Positions 25,343 through 25,874 of a stretch of 25,874 nucleotides of DNA are shown here, one piece after another. Under the pieces are notes generated by a model that did not search any database, had not been told where the DNA came from, and worked only from the letters and a program-made list of their open reading frames with translations. The stretch comes from JAWUWD01 sp034112085 (lineage in GTDB: Bacteria; Bacteroidota; Bacteroidia; Cytophagales; Cyclobacteriaceae): assembly GCA_034112085.1 (NCBI GenBank), contig JAWUWD010000130.1, positions 1 through 25,874 on the forward strand. The letters are read 5' to 3'. Both the position numbers and the translations under genes were made by a program. The stretch's first letter is position 1; each line of letters begins with the position of its first letter.

Positions 25343-25359
25343 TGTATTCGCAGAATTAT

Positions 25360-25874
25360 ATGAAGCTAAGCTTGCAAAAGTCAACAACTGAGGAGGATTT
25401 GATCGCGAGGTGCCAAAAGGAAAATCCTCAAGCACAAGCTTCATTGTACAACAAATACGATAAGAAGATGTTTGCAATTTGCCTACGATATATCAAGACA
25501 CCTGATGAAGCAGAAGATACAATGATCAATGCATTCATGAAGGCTTTTACCAACATCAGTAAGTTTGAGGCCAAAGGAAGTTTTGAAGGTTGGCTGAAGC
25601 GAATCATGGTTAATGAATCACTTACCTATCTACGAAGAAATAAAAGTATGTATCTCGAAGTAGAAATAGAAAAAGCTGATTATGAACCGGATTATAATTC
25701 TTTAAGCAACCACTTGGAGGTTGAAGACCTTATGAAAATGGTAGGTGATCTACCAGTAGGATATCGTACAGTTTTCAACTTATACGCCATAGAGGGGTAC
25801 GCACATAAAGAGATCGCTGAACAGCTGGGCATCAGTATCAACACCTCTAAGTCTCAATTAAGTAGAGCAAGAGC
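25360..25874 (+). CDS. ECF-type RNA polymerase sigma factor, 3' end outside the window
   Basis: ATG at 25360 opens a frame of 171 complete codons to the window edge. Sigma region 2 is clear (LYNKYDKKMFAICLRYIKTP, then DEAEDTMINAFMKAFTNI and GSFEGWLKRIMVNESLTYLRR, the core-binding and -10 recognition helices), a linker follows, and region 4 is nearly complete (LPVGYRTVFNLYAIEGYAHK followed by EIAEQLGISINTSKSQLSRAR, the -35 recognition helix-turn-helix). The spacing is that of a group IV (ECF) factor of about 180-190 residues. It directs RNA polymerase to a stress or envelope regulon not known here. An anti-sigma gene may follow beyond the edge. The leader holds interleaved inverted repeats. 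Confidence 0.95.
   Translation, partial: MKLSLQKSTTEEDLIARCQKENPQAQASLYNKYDKKMFAICLRYIKTPDEAEDTMINAFMKAFTNISKFEAKGSFEGWLKRIMVNESLTYLRRNKSMYLEVEIEKADYEPDYNSLSNHLEVEDLMKMVGDLPVGYRTVFNLYAIEGYAHKEIAEQLGISINTSKSQLSRAR

Overview
This window looks like chromosome of a member of the phylum Bacteroidota, probably a Cytophagales-type marine or aquatic bacterium (the phylum is well supported, the finer placement is a guess). The reasons are low GC content, a cell-surface protein ending in the gliding-motility-associated (type B) sorting domain of the type IX secretion system, many lipoproteins with short spacers after the lipobox, TerB-like small proteins, and several matches to the Bacteroidota -7 promoter box TAnnTTTG with little Shine-Dalgarno signal. 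No tRNA, rRNA, CRISPR array, insertion sequence, phage gene or integration site was seen. There is no gene-free stretch longer than 300 bases.

Layout. 1-2779 (minus strand): start of a TPR lipoprotein, then a probable operon fadD - terB-like - terB-like. 2867-5192 (minus): a secreted FecR-like protein and a CHASE2 membrane sensor without an output domain, ended by a clear terminator. 5293-6291 (plus): the G3E GTPase MeaB, tail-to-tail with metG (6288-8333, minus). 8452-10602 (minus): a TPR-containing membrane histidine kinase. 10763-13633 (minus): sppA followed by bioB. 13760-14239 (plus): folK, divergent from sppA. 14297-15169 (minus): fabD. 15252-18541 (minus): a large type IX-secreted surface protein whose frame is cut by one in-frame TAA, overlapped at its end by a DCC-family thiol oxidoreductase gene. 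18745-19992 (plus): a small unknown protein and an unknown lipoprotein. 20122-23946 (plus): a TerB/FHA-like/ABCG transporter fusion and a YdcF/DUF218 membrane protein. 23932-25099 (minus): a rhodanese lipoprotein and an EI24/CysZ-like membrane protein. 25360-end (plus): an ECF sigma factor cut by the window edge.

Most of the window is housekeeping: methionyl-tRNA charging, biotin, folate, fatty acid synthesis and activation, and envelope proteolysis. The parts of more interest are the output-less FecR/CHASE2 pair, three TerB-type proteins in one window (one fused to an ABC exporter), the surface-protein gene with a single in-frame stop, and several unexplained inverted repeats in leaders (upstream of the sigma factor, the 298-residue lipoprotein, folK and the TPR lipoprotein). 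I see nothing that can firmly be called a new defence or mobile system.
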